A stretch of DNA of 7,325 nucleotides from NCBI GenBank assembly GCA_964513655.1, contig CAZENQ010000132.1, forward strand, positions 1-7,325, in the 5' to 3' direction. The notes under the pieces were generated by a model. It saw only the letters and a program-made list of their open reading frames with translations, was not told the DNA's origin and searched no databases. The stretch comes from G020350405 sp964513655 (GTDB lineage Bacteria > Planctomycetota > Phycisphaerae > Sedimentisphaerales > Anaerobacaceae). Shown piece by piece: positions 1-6,480 of this stretch (within the stretch, counting starts at the first letter, position 1; each line of letters begins with the position of its first letter). Made by a program: the position numbers and the translations under genes.

Positions 1-51
1 GACTATGGGATATTAGCGGACAACTGGATGGCCCAAGACTTCTGGCCGTAA
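1..51 (+). CDS. C-terminal end of a dockerin-like protein (partial)
   Basis: Only the last 16 codons and a TAA stop are inside the window; the gene begins to the left. The visible peptide is DYGILADNWMAQDFWP. The pattern D-[YF]-x-I-L-A-x-N-W-[LM] is the closing helix of type I dockerin-like calcium-binding repeats, which often sit at the C-terminus of secreted proteins in Phycisphaerae, and this fragment fits it closely. What the rest of the protein does cannot be seen. It converges on the lptC-like gene, with 90 bp between the two stop codons. The match is short, so the reading frame is supported by this one motif and by the lack of a convincing minus-strand gene in the same bases. Confidence 0.55.
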   Translation, partial: DYGILADNWMAQDFWP

Positions 52-88
52 TCAGCAAGATTTGCCGTGATTCGGCTGGCGGGTTCTT

Positions 89-116
89 AGGCACTTAATG
101 AAGTGACCTTAATTTC
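89..116 (+). terminator. Weak hairpin between convergent genes, possible terminator
   Basis: Bases 89-96 (AGGCACTT) can pair with 101-109 (AAGTGACCT), leaving A106 bulged and a 4-base loop AATG. On the plus strand the hairpin is followed by TTAATTTC, a poor U-tract. It lies 37 bases after the stop of the dockerin-like gene and could end its transcript. On the minus strand no T-run follows, so it is a poor terminator for the lptC-like gene. The stem has 8 pairs, half of them G-C, so the call is weak. Confidence 0.35.
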
Positions 117-141
117 AAACGAATGGCGTGTAAACTTATAT

Positions 142-2322
142 TTACCAGCGCAGTATGCCGGGCCCGGTGATTTTGGTTTTGACCCTGCCGGTTCTTAAGT
201 TGTACTCGATGGCGTCAGCGAGAGCACCATTAAGGTAGCAGGGTTGGACTTTGTCGCCCTGAGCGGTAATTAGTGACTTACCATCGTAAAATGCCCGGCT
301 GCCCTGGAATTGGATATCTGGTTCCTCGTAAGTAAAGCCGCCTGTGGCGGTAAGGGAGGAAAGGTCGGTTCTGCCGGTAGGAGTTTTGTAAAGGGGAACC
401 TCAATATGACTTGTGGTCATGGTAGCCTGCGGGCCGTATTTGCCTTTAATGACAGGAATGTAATCAATAATAATTCCCTTTCGTCCGGCGTCGGCGATGA
501 TTTGATTGCTTTGTAAGAGATAGTTCAGTGTCTCGAAGCCGCGCATAATGACATAACACTGCCGGCGCAGACCGAACTTACTCACGTTCTTGTCGGAACT
601 TTCAATTTTTGAATTGTCCACAGCTATCAGGCCGTCAGGCCCGGTAGCCAAAAACAACTCCTGAGAACTGTCATAGTCAAATCTGCGGCATTTCAGCTTG
701 GTAAAGCCAAGTAGTTCATTTCCTGTCTTTTTGACGATTGCAAGTTGAACTACGCCGCCGTCTGCGGTCACGTGTTCAATAGCTGCTGCCGGGCCGGCAG
801 ATTGGCGGGTCTTATCTTCGGCCAAGTTTACCGTAATCTTTGGCGCCGTAAGCGAGTATTCCTGGCGGATGTTCGGGTCCGTTCGCGTCATGGTACACAC
901 ACAGTCGCCTTCGAAGACAACTTGATTTGCCGCCGGTTGAAACTGCGCTTGTTTTTGAGCGGTTACTTTTACCGGCACGGGGGCTTGTGGGGCCTGGCGG
1001 TCAATCAGGTCATTTACATAAAACGTAAGCTCGGATGGGCCGCTGGCGACGGTGTCGCCGGCAGCTGCGCAATAGTCAATTTGCTGAGCAACAAATTTAG
1101 TTCGGCCTGTGGCATCGTCCGGACTTTCTGTACTTTGGCTGTCAGTCACAGTGGGTTTGGGCCCGATTTTAACAGAGCTTTCAGGCGCTGCGGGCGAGTC
1201 CATCGGCGTAACAAGGATACCTCCGTCGCAGGTAACGGTAACGTCGACGAACTCTTCGGTTGATTCATCGGCGGCCTTTGTAAGTGTTCCGGAGGTGTCC
1301 GAGCGGGTCTCGTCAGCTTTGGCGGACTTGCTGCTGGAGGCCTTTGACAATAAAATATTGTTGATGGAAAGCCGGTCAGTGAGAACCGTCTGCTGAGGCG
1401 TGTTTACAACAACATTCTTATCAAACAGACACCTATAGTGCACACCGCTCTTGCGATCAGCCACTTTTGCGTTCTGCTCCACAGCTTGTTCTTGAGTGAC
1501 ATCGCCCGCGACAGGCTCGGCTGGCGGTTCTGTCTGTTGCGAGCCAAGCAGGGACGCCTTCGACGAGGTCCTTATGCGCAGGTCCTCCAGGTGAACTATT
1601 CTAAGGAATTCGAGGCGATTGAGTTCGTCGTTATAAACGAATTCCATACCTCTGCCGAGCATTTGGGCATCCGGGGAGATGAATTTGACGGGCCCGGCGG
1701 TCGAGAACTGTGACCTCTCGCTGATATAAACGACATCGTCAAGATAGACAAAGCTTTCTTTGACGCCGGTTGCCGTTTCAGGCAGGATGTGGATAACAAC
1801 GTTTCCGGTAAGCGTTGCATCTTTGGGCGTAGCCCTGCCCAGAGCATCCTCGATCTGGACCGTGCCTTTGTCGGCAGTAATGTAGCACTTAAAATTGCGC
1901 CGAAAGATATTCATATAGGGTTTTTCAATTTCCCACTGGTCGCCCTGTTCGTGCAGAAGTTTTTCGAACCCGAATTCTCTGTCGAGCTGCTTCTGGGCGT
2001 TGAGGTGTGTATATTTTGCCTTTCGGATGGTACCAACGCCGACGTCAGCAATTTTGCCGACTTCCCTGTCAAACTCGGCGGCATTGCTGTCGGCGACTTC
2101 CTTAGCAAGCTCTGCACCCCTATCGATATCAATCGGAGGAGTTTCGCTCATCAGATTATAGAGCAGAAATACCGCGAACACAACGGCGAGTGAAACCAAG
2201 CCAATAATAAGCTTGCGTGAGTTTGTGCCCATAACAAATCCAAAGAGTTTATCTGCCAAACGTACGCTACTGCCTTCTGGTTCCAGTCTTACGGCACATA
2301 CCTTTTCATAAGCTCCGGCCAC
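142..2322 (-). CDS. lptC: Long LptC/LptA-like LPS transport protein
   Basis: Probable inner-membrane-anchored, periplasmic component of the LPS export machinery, in which LptC receives LPS from LptBFG and passes it to LptA. One transmembrane helix is seen at about residues 38-58, preceded by a short basic stretch (NSRK), with the rest periplasmic. Residues 137-250 resemble an LptC/OstA beta-jellyroll (ITADKG, ATLTGNVVIHI, then GRGMEFVYND). Further OstA/LptA-like stretches are near 450-500 (QFQPAANQVVFEGD), 515-570 and 655-720, separated by Ser/Thr/Glu/Pro-rich linkers (255-290, 325-410). E. coli LptC is about 190 residues; this is 726, or 696 from the internal ATG. The longest start is GTG at 2322, overlapping kdsC by 34 bp. 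ATG at 2232 (Met31, MGTNSRK) gives a more typical short N-terminus; neither has a good Shine-Dalgarno. The family call rests on context and beta-repeat style; the exact role of the extra repeats is unknown. Confidence 0.72.
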   Translation of the reverse strand: MAGAYEKVCAVRLEPEGSSVRLADKLFGFVMGTNSRKLIIGLVSLAVVFAVFLLYNLMSETPPIDIDRGAELAKEVADSNAAEFDREVGKIADVGVGTIRKAKYTHLNAQKQLDREFGFEKLLHEQGDQWEIEKPYMNIFRRNFKCYITADKGTVQIEDALGRATPKDATLTGNVVIHILPETATGVKESFVYLDDVVYISERSQFSTAGPVKFISPDAQMLGRGMEFVYNDELNRLEFLRIVHLEDLRIRTSSKASLLGSQQTEPPAEPVAGDVTQEQAVEQNAKVADRKSGVHYRCLFDKNVVVNTPQQTVLTDRLSINNILLSKASSSKSAKADETRSDTSGTLTKAADESTEEFVDVTVTCDGGILVTPMDSPAAPESSVKIGPKPTVTDSQSTESPDDATGRTKFVAQQIDYCAAAGDTVASGPSELTFYVNDLIDRQAPQAPVPVKVTAQKQAQFQPAANQVVFEGDCVCTMTRTDPNIRQEYSLTAPKITVNLAEDKTRQSAGPAAAIEHVTADGGVVQLAIVKKTGNELLGFTKLKCRRFDYDSSQELFLATGPDGLIAVDNSKIESSDKNVSKFGLRRQCYVIMRGFETLNYLLQSNQIIADAGRKGIIIDYIPVIKGKYGPQATMTTSHIEVPLYKTPTGRTDLSSLTATGGFTYEEPDIQFQGSRAFYDGKSLITAQGDKVQPCYLNGALADAIEYNLRTGRVKTKITGPGILRW

Positions 2323-2816
2323 CTGCCGGTCTTTTTCAGTATGTATTCTATCACTTCGCGCACGGCACCGCTGCCGCCGGGGCGTTTAGTTACATAATCA
2401 GCGCTTTGTTTTACTTCATCTATGGCATTGGCAACAGCTGCCCCAAACCCAACGTGCCTTATTGCCGGCAGGTCCATCAGGTCATCGCCGATATAGGCGG
2501 CCTGTTGAGCTGCGAGGCCGAGCTGCTGGAGAAGTTTTTCGAGCGCCGGCAGTTTGTCAAGACAGTCCTGAAGGCAGTGGTCTATCTGGAGTTGCTCTGC
2601 ACGATGTCTTGTCGGCTCTGACATTCTGCCACTTAGAAAAGCGACTTTTAGTCCTGCCCTTTGCCACATTCGAATTCCATGACCGTCCAGGACATTGAAA
2701 GCCTTGCTTTCGCTGCCATCTCCGTTGATTACTACCGTTCCATTTGTCAGGACACCGTCGACATCCAGGACCAGGATTTGAATGTCCGCAAGGTTTGTTT
2801 GGTGTGGCTCTGGCAT
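2289..2816 (-). CDS. kdsC: 3-deoxy-D-manno-octulosonate 8-phosphate phosphatase (KdsC)
   Basis: Cytoplasmic HAD-superfamily phosphatase that hydrolyses Kdo-8-phosphate to Kdo, the last step before CMP activation for lipid A core synthesis. All motifs are present: motif I DVDGVLTNG with nucleophile Asp18 and acid/base Asp20, FNVLDGHGIR at 40-49 as in E. coli KdsC, motif II Ser62 (LSGR), motif III Lys88 (LDKLPAL), motif IV GDDLMDLPA with Asp111/Asp112/Asp115, and the C-terminal GGSGAVREV tail (147-155) that closes over the active site in the tetramer. At 175 residues it has the normal family length, with no large cap domain (type C0). The ATG start is supported by a CGGAG ribosome site 9 bases upstream. 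It lies 41 bp after kdsD, and its 3' end may overlap the lptC-like gene, so the three are probably one transcript. Confidence 0.93.
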   Translation of the reverse strand: MPEPHQTNLADIQILVLDVDGVLTNGTVVINGDGSESKAFNVLDGHGIRMWQRAGLKVAFLSGRMSEPTRHRAEQLQIDHCLQDCLDKLPALEKLLQQLGLAAQQAAYIGDDLMDLPAIRHVGFGAAVANAIDEVKQSADYVTKRPGGSGAVREVIEYILKKTGRWPELMKRYVP

Positions 2817-2825
2817 TTGCTCAAA

Positions 2826-2830
2826 CTCCG
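2826..2830 (-). promoter_or_regulatory. Ribosome binding site of kdsC
   Basis: CGGAG on the minus strand, 9 bases before the ATG at 2816. It lies in the 41-bp kdsD-kdsC gap and supports this start codon for kdsC. Confidence 0.6.
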
Positions 2831-2857
2831 AACTGATTCAGCAATACAGTTGGCGAT

Positions 2858-3835
2858 TCAGCCGACGACTTTTATTGTCAGGATGTCCTGTACATCGATC
2901 AGGCCAACGGGTCTGTCAGCGGCATCAACGACGGGGAGCTCGTCGATTCTATATTTATGGAAAATAGCTGTTGCCTCTGCGGCGAGGGCGTCGGCCCTTA
3001 TTTTTTTACAGTCGGCTGTCATAATATCGCCGGCTTTAAGCTCAAATGCTTTCTGTCCCTGCTTTGTGATTAAACGCCGCAGGTCGGCGTCGGTAACTAT
3101 CCCCGCCAGTTTGCCGTCTTTGTCGACGACCATTACAGCGCCGTGGCGCTTTACATCTTTGGTCTTTTCGAGCAGCTGTTTTACGGTATCGGTGACCTGT
3201 ACGATGGGTAATTTTTCACCCTGTTTGAATATCATTGATTGCTCAACTGTCATCAATTTTGCGCCGAGCGAGCCTCCCGGATGAAATCTGACATAGTCCT
3301 CGACACTGAATTTACGTTCCTTCATGACGGTAAAGGCGAGCGCATCGCCGATGGCGAGCATGCAAGTGGTAGAGACACTGGGGGCGACGCCGAGCGGACA
3401 GGCTTCAGAGATTTCGCCCATGCACAGTACCACGTTGCTGTGCTTGCTGAGGGTTGAGTCACTGTCGCCGGTTATCGCTATCAGTTTAATCTCTAATTGT
3501 TTGACGAGATTTATCAGGCGAGTTACCTCGTTGGTTTCGCCGCCATAGCTTAGGACAATTACAATGTCGTCTTTTCGCAGCCTGCCCAGGTCGCCGTGAA
3601 CTGCTTCAGCGGGATGAAGAAAATGACTTGGCGTGCCGGTCGAGGCCAAAGTCGCGCTTATTTTGCGTCCGATGATGCCTGCTTTTCCGATTCCGGTTAC
3701 TATACAAGCGCCTTTGCAGTTATAAATCATCTCGACGGCTTTGGCGAAGGAATCATCCACAATGGGAGCAACCGCCCTTATCGCCTCGGCTTCGGCCTGG
3801 ATTACTTTTCGTGCGTAGTCGAGGTCGAATTCCAC
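2858..3835 (-). CDS. kdsD: D-arabinose-5-phosphate isomerase (KdsD/KpsF family)
   Basis: Cytoplasmic enzyme that interconverts ribulose-5-phosphate and arabinose-5-phosphate, the first committed precursor of Kdo. The SIS sugar-isomerase domain covers about residues 35-195: VTGIGKAG, TPSHFLHPAEAVHGDLG, SYGGETNEV, EACPLGVAPSVSTT and HPGGSLGAKL. Lys51, Glu103, Glu144 and His185 sit at a constant offset of 8 from the E. coli KdsD catalytic set Lys59, Glu111, Glu152 and His193, so the active site looks intact. Two CBS domains follow at about 205-260 and 272-325 (second one: YRIDELPVVD, VGLIDVQDIL). Length 325 against 328 in E. coli. The start is GTG, immediately preceded by an in-frame TAA, so no longer start exists, and AGGAG lies 10 bases upstream. 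KdsD and KpsF/GutQ paralogues look alike; the adjacent kdsC and lptC-like genes favour KdsD. Confidence 0.93.
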   Translation of the reverse strand: MEFDLDYARKVIQAEAEAIRAVAPIVDDSFAKAVEMIYNCKGACIVTGIGKAGIIGRKISATLASTGTPSHFLHPAEAVHGDLGRLRKDDIVIVLSYGGETNEVTRLINLVKQLEIKLIAITGDSDSTLSKHSNVVLCMGEISEACPLGVAPSVSTTCMLAIGDALAFTVMKERKFSVEDYVRFHPGGSLGAKLMTVEQSMIFKQGEKLPIVQVTDTVKQLLEKTKDVKRHGAVMVVDKDGKLAGIVTDADLRRLITKQGQKAFELKAGDIMTADCKKIRADALAAEATAIFHKYRIDELPVVDAADRPVGLIDVQDILTIKVVG

Positions 3836-3845
3836 TTATCGTTAG

Positions 3846-3850
3846 CTCCT
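3846..3850 (-). promoter_or_regulatory. Ribosome binding site deciding the GTG start of kdsD
   Basis: AGGAG on the minus strand, 10 bases before the GTG at 3835. Together with the TAA directly before that GTG it fixes the start of kdsD. Confidence 0.7.
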
Positions 3851-3925
3851 GAATATGCTGCAACAAAACTGGGCCTTATTCGAACACAGGCCGCAAAAAC
3901 AAACCGCTTAATTGTCGGCACCAGT

Positions 3926-3951
3926 ATTATAAAACCGGAACGGCTCGTCAA
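3926..3951 (-). promoter_or_regulatory. Possible promoter ahead of kdsD
   Basis: In the 173-bp gap between rng and kdsD the minus strand reads TTGACG (3951-3946) and then TATAAT (3931-3926). Both hexamers are near or at the sigma70 consensus, but the spacer is only 14 bases, short of the preferred 16-18. A spacing of 16 gives TAATAC, a poor -10. If used, it would let the Kdo/LPS genes be transcribed apart from rng. No coding sequence and no convincing terminator was seen in the rest of the gap (3836-4009). Confidence 0.3.
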
Positions 3952-4009
3952 GCCCAAAGAAATAATTGACTCGTGAGTATCTATAATATGCGGCCTGCGA
4001 AATGTGAGA

Positions 4010-5536
4010 TTATAACTTAACTACGTTTCCGCTCTCGTTGTAACATACAAGATTGTGTTGTTCTCCGGCATAGGTGGGCTGGGAGTGAATAATCACGCGT
4101 TTATCGCTGATCTGCTCGATATGGATGACAGCGGCTCTTTTTTCATTCTGGAGGTAGTCGGCGACTTCGGGCGAGACAGACAGTTCAATTCGTCTTACAT
4201 GGTCCTTGGCGGCCGAAAGGTTTAACAGGCGAATAATCTCAATAGCTGATGATTCGTGGCTCTTAACAAAGCCCGTACCGGCGCAGTGTGGACAGGCCAG
4301 GTAGGTGGCCGACTGCAGCGAAGGACGCATTCTCTGGCGCGTCATTTCCACGATACCGAAATTGCTGATTCTTAGTATCTTTGAGCGAGCGCGGTCGGCT
4401 CTGACAGTTGAGCGGAAGGCTTTTTCCACGTCTCTGCGGTGTTTTTCACTGCGCATATCAATAAAATCGCAAATTATCAATCCGCCAAGATCCCGCAGCC
4501 TGAGTTGGCGAGCGATTTCAGTCGCCGCGGCCATATTGGTTTTGTAAGCAGTCTGCTCGGCGCTTTGCTGCTTTCGGTATCGCCCGCTGTTGACGTCTAT
4601 CGCCACCAGCGCTTCGGTTTGCTCGATTACGATAGAGCCGCCGCCTTTGAGCTCGACTGTGCGGGACTGCACTTTCGCGATTTCATCCTCGATTTTGTAT
4701 TTGTGAAACAGCGGCACCTTGCTCTTATAATACGTTACCCTTTGTTTCAAACGCGGTGTTGCTATTAGAAGAAACTCTCTGATTTTTCTGGTGACGGTTT
4801 CCGAGTCGCATATTATCTTGCTTATCTTGCTGTTAAAAATATCTCTCAGTGTTCTTGTGACCAAATCCGATTCCTGGTAAAGCTCAGCGGGCGTTTTTTC
4901 TGTTTTCATTCGCTTCTCGATGGCGGTCCACAATCGCCTGAGATATCGCAGGTCATTTTGTATGTCCTTTTTTGAGCACCCCTGACCGGCGGTTCGAATG
5001 ATGAATCCCTGTCCCTTCGGGGGGTTGCAGTCTTCAAGAATTTGACGCAACCTTCTGCGCTCGTCGTCATCTTCGATTTTGTGAGAGACCCCGTGCTTTC
5101 GCATCCAGGGCATCATGACGAGGAACTTTCCCGGCAGGGCAAGATAGGTTGTAAGGGTGGGTCCCTTGCTTTTTAAGCCTTCTTTTGTCACCTGGACAAC
5201 AAGCGTATCAGCTTTATGAAGACAATCCTGAATAGGCCTGCGCTCTTTTAGTGCTTTTCTTCGGCCGACGCTTTCGGTGTAGTCTTTGTCGGTGCCGGAG
5301 AAGTACCGAGGATGCAGGTCGCTGACATGAAGAAAGCCGTTCTTTCCGGTCCCACATTCTATAAACGCCGCCTGTATGCCGGACTCAATGTTTACAACCT
5401 TTCCTTTGTAAATATTTCCGACATGACTGCCGAGACTGGCCCTTTCTATGTACAACTCTTCAAGCACATCGTCTTCGACCACCGCTATGCGGCACTCTTC
5501 GCTCTCCGCTACGTTTATGAGCATCTCTCTTGCCAT
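4010..5536 (-). CDS. rng: RNase E/G family endoribonuclease
   Basis: Mg-dependent single-strand endoribonuclease for rRNA processing and mRNA decay. An S1 RNA-binding domain at about residues 35-130 starts with SHVGNIYKGKVVNI and continues with GIQAAFIECG and NGFLHVSD. The 5'-monophosphate sensor is GFIIRTAGQG with Arg181 and Thr182. The DNase I-like catalytic core carries Asp314 (IDVNSGR) and Asp357 (CDFIDM), 43 residues apart as are Asp303 and Asp346 in E. coli RNase E. IARQLRLRDLGGLI and RQRMRPSLQS are also family signatures. The zinc-link CPHCAGTG (Cys415, Cys418) permits dimer pairing. At 508 residues it ends after the small domain, without the long disordered degradosome scaffold of E. 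coli RNase E, so it resembles RNase G. ATG start with AAGGA 7 bases upstream; only 10 bp follow the DUF2344 stop. Confidence 0.93.
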   Translation of the reverse strand: MAREMLINVAESEECRIAVVEDDVLEELYIERASLGSHVGNIYKGKVVNIESGIQAAFIECGTGKNGFLHVSDLHPRYFSGTDKDYTESVGRRKALKERRPIQDCLHKADTLVVQVTKEGLKSKGPTLTTYLALPGKFLVMMPWMRKHGVSHKIEDDDERRRLRQILEDCNPPKGQGFIIRTAGQGCSKKDIQNDLRYLRRLWTAIEKRMKTEKTPAELYQESDLVTRTLRDIFNSKISKIICDSETVTRKIREFLLIATPRLKQRVTYYKSKVPLFHKYKIEDEIAKVQSRTVELKGGGSIVIEQTEALVAIDVNSGRYRKQQSAEQTAYKTNMAAATEIARQLRLRDLGGLIICDFIDMRSEKHRRDVEKAFRSTVRADRARSKILRISNFGIVEMTRQRMRPSLQSATYLACPHCAGTGFVKSHESSAIEIIRLLNLSAAKDHVRRIELSVSPEVADYLQNEKRAAVIHIEQISDKRVIIHSQPTYAGEQHNLVCYNESGNVVKL

Positions 5537-5543
5537 TGTCCAA

Positions 5544-5548
5544 TCCTT
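5544..5548 (-). promoter_or_regulatory. Ribosome binding site of rng overlapping the upstream stop codon
   Basis: AAGGA on the minus strand lies 7 bases before the ATG of rng. Its first two bases are the last two of the TAA stop of the DUF2344 gene (5549-5547), so ribosomes ending on that gene sit on the rng start region. This suggests translational coupling of the two genes. Confidence 0.65.
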
Positions 5549-6245
5549 ATTGCCATTGTACTTTTGTTCGCCTAATCGGCGCCGCGAACTCGCTGGCGTC
5601 GAGTTCCAGCAGGTTTACAATCTCATCAACGCGTATCGAACCGGCCGGGGTAACCGCACACTCAACCATTATATTTCTATCGGCTAATTCAACAGATTTC
5701 AGAAAAGGCCTGACATCAACATCACGAATATCGCCTCTTACATCTGTCCGCCGCTGTAGGATAAGAGTTTCACTTGCAAGTAAATCTGCAATATTGGTCT
5801 TTAACTTTTCATCAAGACATTCCTCCGGCACAGTCAAGATGTAGGTAGCCGCGCGGGGCTGAAACGATACTTTGGCTCCCGCAGCACTGACCGAAAGCAA
5901 CTCGCAGCCCTCAGGCAGTTGCGGTGAAAGCCTGCCTGCAACCTGTGACTGATAATCTGTGATTGCCCGGTCACGATTAACCCGAAGACAAAGCAAATCG
6001 TCCTCGACTTCAATTCCAACCGGTTTAGGTAGAGGCAGCGACATTTTTGGACGTGGATTAAAACCTTGACTATATTGGAGCTTCATGCCCGCACGGATAC
6101 AAGCACGCTGGAAGACCCTGAGCATTTCAGCGTGCGAGAGAAACCTTAGATTGCCCCGGACCTTGAATTTAATCAGTAATAGAATAGTCTCATTCGAAGT
6201 GGTTATATGCGTATCTCCTGATTTTTTGGCTGACGCCTTCTGCAA
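5547..6245 (-). CDS. DUF2344 / TIGR03936 'radical SAM-linked' protein
   Basis: Member of the family named for being fused or next to a B12-binding radical SAM protein; its biochemical role is not established. The family signature is clear near the N-terminus: KFKVRGNLRFLSHAEMLRVF (27-46), then RACIRAG, LQYSQGFNPRPKMSLPLP (57-72) and PVGIE, with LPEGCELL further on. Length 232 is usual for the stand-alone form. No radical SAM gene is in the window. It is the first gene after a good promoter and is tightly followed by rng, a pairing that suggests a link to RNA or translation. The only conventional start is TTG at 6245, with an in-frame TGA two codons before it and no Shine-Dalgarno. A strong AGGAG stands 8 bases before an ATA codon (Ile14, 6206), so the true start may lie there. 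Family call firm, start uncertain. Confidence 0.87.
   Translation of the reverse strand: MQKASAKKSGDTHITTSNETILLLIKFKVRGNLRFLSHAEMLRVFQRACIRAGMKLQYSQGFNPRPKMSLPLPKPVGIEVEDDLLCLRVNRDRAITDYQSQVAGRLSPQLPEGCELLSVSAAGAKVSFQPRAATYILTVPEECLDEKLKTNIADLLASETLILQRRTDVRGDIRDVDVRPFLKSVELADRNIMVECAVTPAGSIRVDEIVNLLELDASEFAAPIRRTKVQWQ
6215..6219 (-). promoter_or_regulatory. Shine-Dalgarno-like AGGAG inside the annotated DUF2344 start region
   Basis: AGGAG on the minus strand falls within codons 10-11 of the TTG-started frame and 8 bases before ATA codon 14. No ATG, GTG or TTG is placed in frame at the right distance from it. It may mark a rare ATA start, or be chance. Confidence 0.35.
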
Positions 6246-6271
6246 AATTCAGAACTTATTGTCGGTTTGCC

Positions 6272-6301
6272 ATTATACGGCTTTGCTTAGCATTATGGCA
6301 A
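6272..6301 (-). promoter_or_regulatory. Sigma70-type promoter of the DUF2344-rng transcription unit
   Basis: The minus strand carries -35 TTGCCA (6301-6296, 5 of 6 consensus) and -10 TATAAT (6277-6272, 6 of 6) with an 18-base spacer. A run of eight A about 20 bases upstream of the -35 (6329-6322) could act as an UP element. Transcription would start near 6265, about 20 bases before the TTG codon and about 59 before the ATA codon. The site lies just after the terminator of the repeat-protein gene, where a new transcription unit is expected. Confidence 0.7.
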
Positions 6302-6404
6302 TCTTAGCCCTGAAAACAAGCTTTTTTTTAGTGCCGGTGCAAAAAGCACCCCATATAGTTAGTTAGCATCTTGTTGTTATAGATAAATGGAAGCCGCGGC
6401 CTCA

Positions 6405-6440
6405 GAAAAAGGCGTGGCGGCCCTAAAGACCGCCACGCCT
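6405..6440 (-). terminator. Strong intrinsic terminator of the repeat-protein gene
   Basis: A perfect 11-bp stem, bases 6410-6420 (AGGCGTGGCGG) with 6430-6440 (CCGCCACGCCT), encloses a 9-base loop. Read on the minus strand the stem runs into TTTTTC. It starts 40 bases after the TAG stop of the FN3-repeat gene. On the plus strand no T-run follows, so it works in the minus direction only. Confidence 0.9.
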
Positions 6441-6480
6441 GAAAACATACATCAAAGCTCAAATATCTCTGGCCTGACCG

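Noticed and set aside
52..141. Short minus-strand open stretch in the convergent intergenic region
   Set aside because: The minus-strand frames here contain stops or have no motif and no ribosome site; the plus-strand dockerin reading explains the edge better.
745..1263. Plus-strand open frame of 172 codons
   Set aside because: It lies wholly inside the lptC-like gene on the opposite strand, shows no recognisable motif and has a Cys/Arg-rich composition typical of an antisense shadow.
142..2322. Alternative reading of the long beta-rich protein as LptD
   Set aside because: LptD is an outer-membrane barrel with a cleaved signal peptide. Here an N-terminal membrane anchor and the position after kdsC fit LptC better.
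2661..3284. Plus-strand open frame of 207 codons
   Set aside because: It overlaps kdsC and kdsD, whose motifs are unmistakable on the minus strand; its Ser-rich translation has no family features.
3860..3892. Possible terminator hairpin between rng and kdsD (GGCCT/AGGCC arms on the minus strand)
   Set aside because: Five pairs with an 11-base loop and only four T after it, too weak to call.
3596..3976. Plus-strand open frame of 126 codons running through the kdsD start into the gap
   Set aside because: Most of it is antisense to the kdsD SIS domain. The part in the gap has no motif and no good ribosome site.
6336..6350. Small hairpin GGTGC-AAAAA-GCACC
   Set aside because: Only five pairs, with no T-run after it on either strand; it lies upstream of the promoter and has no evident role.
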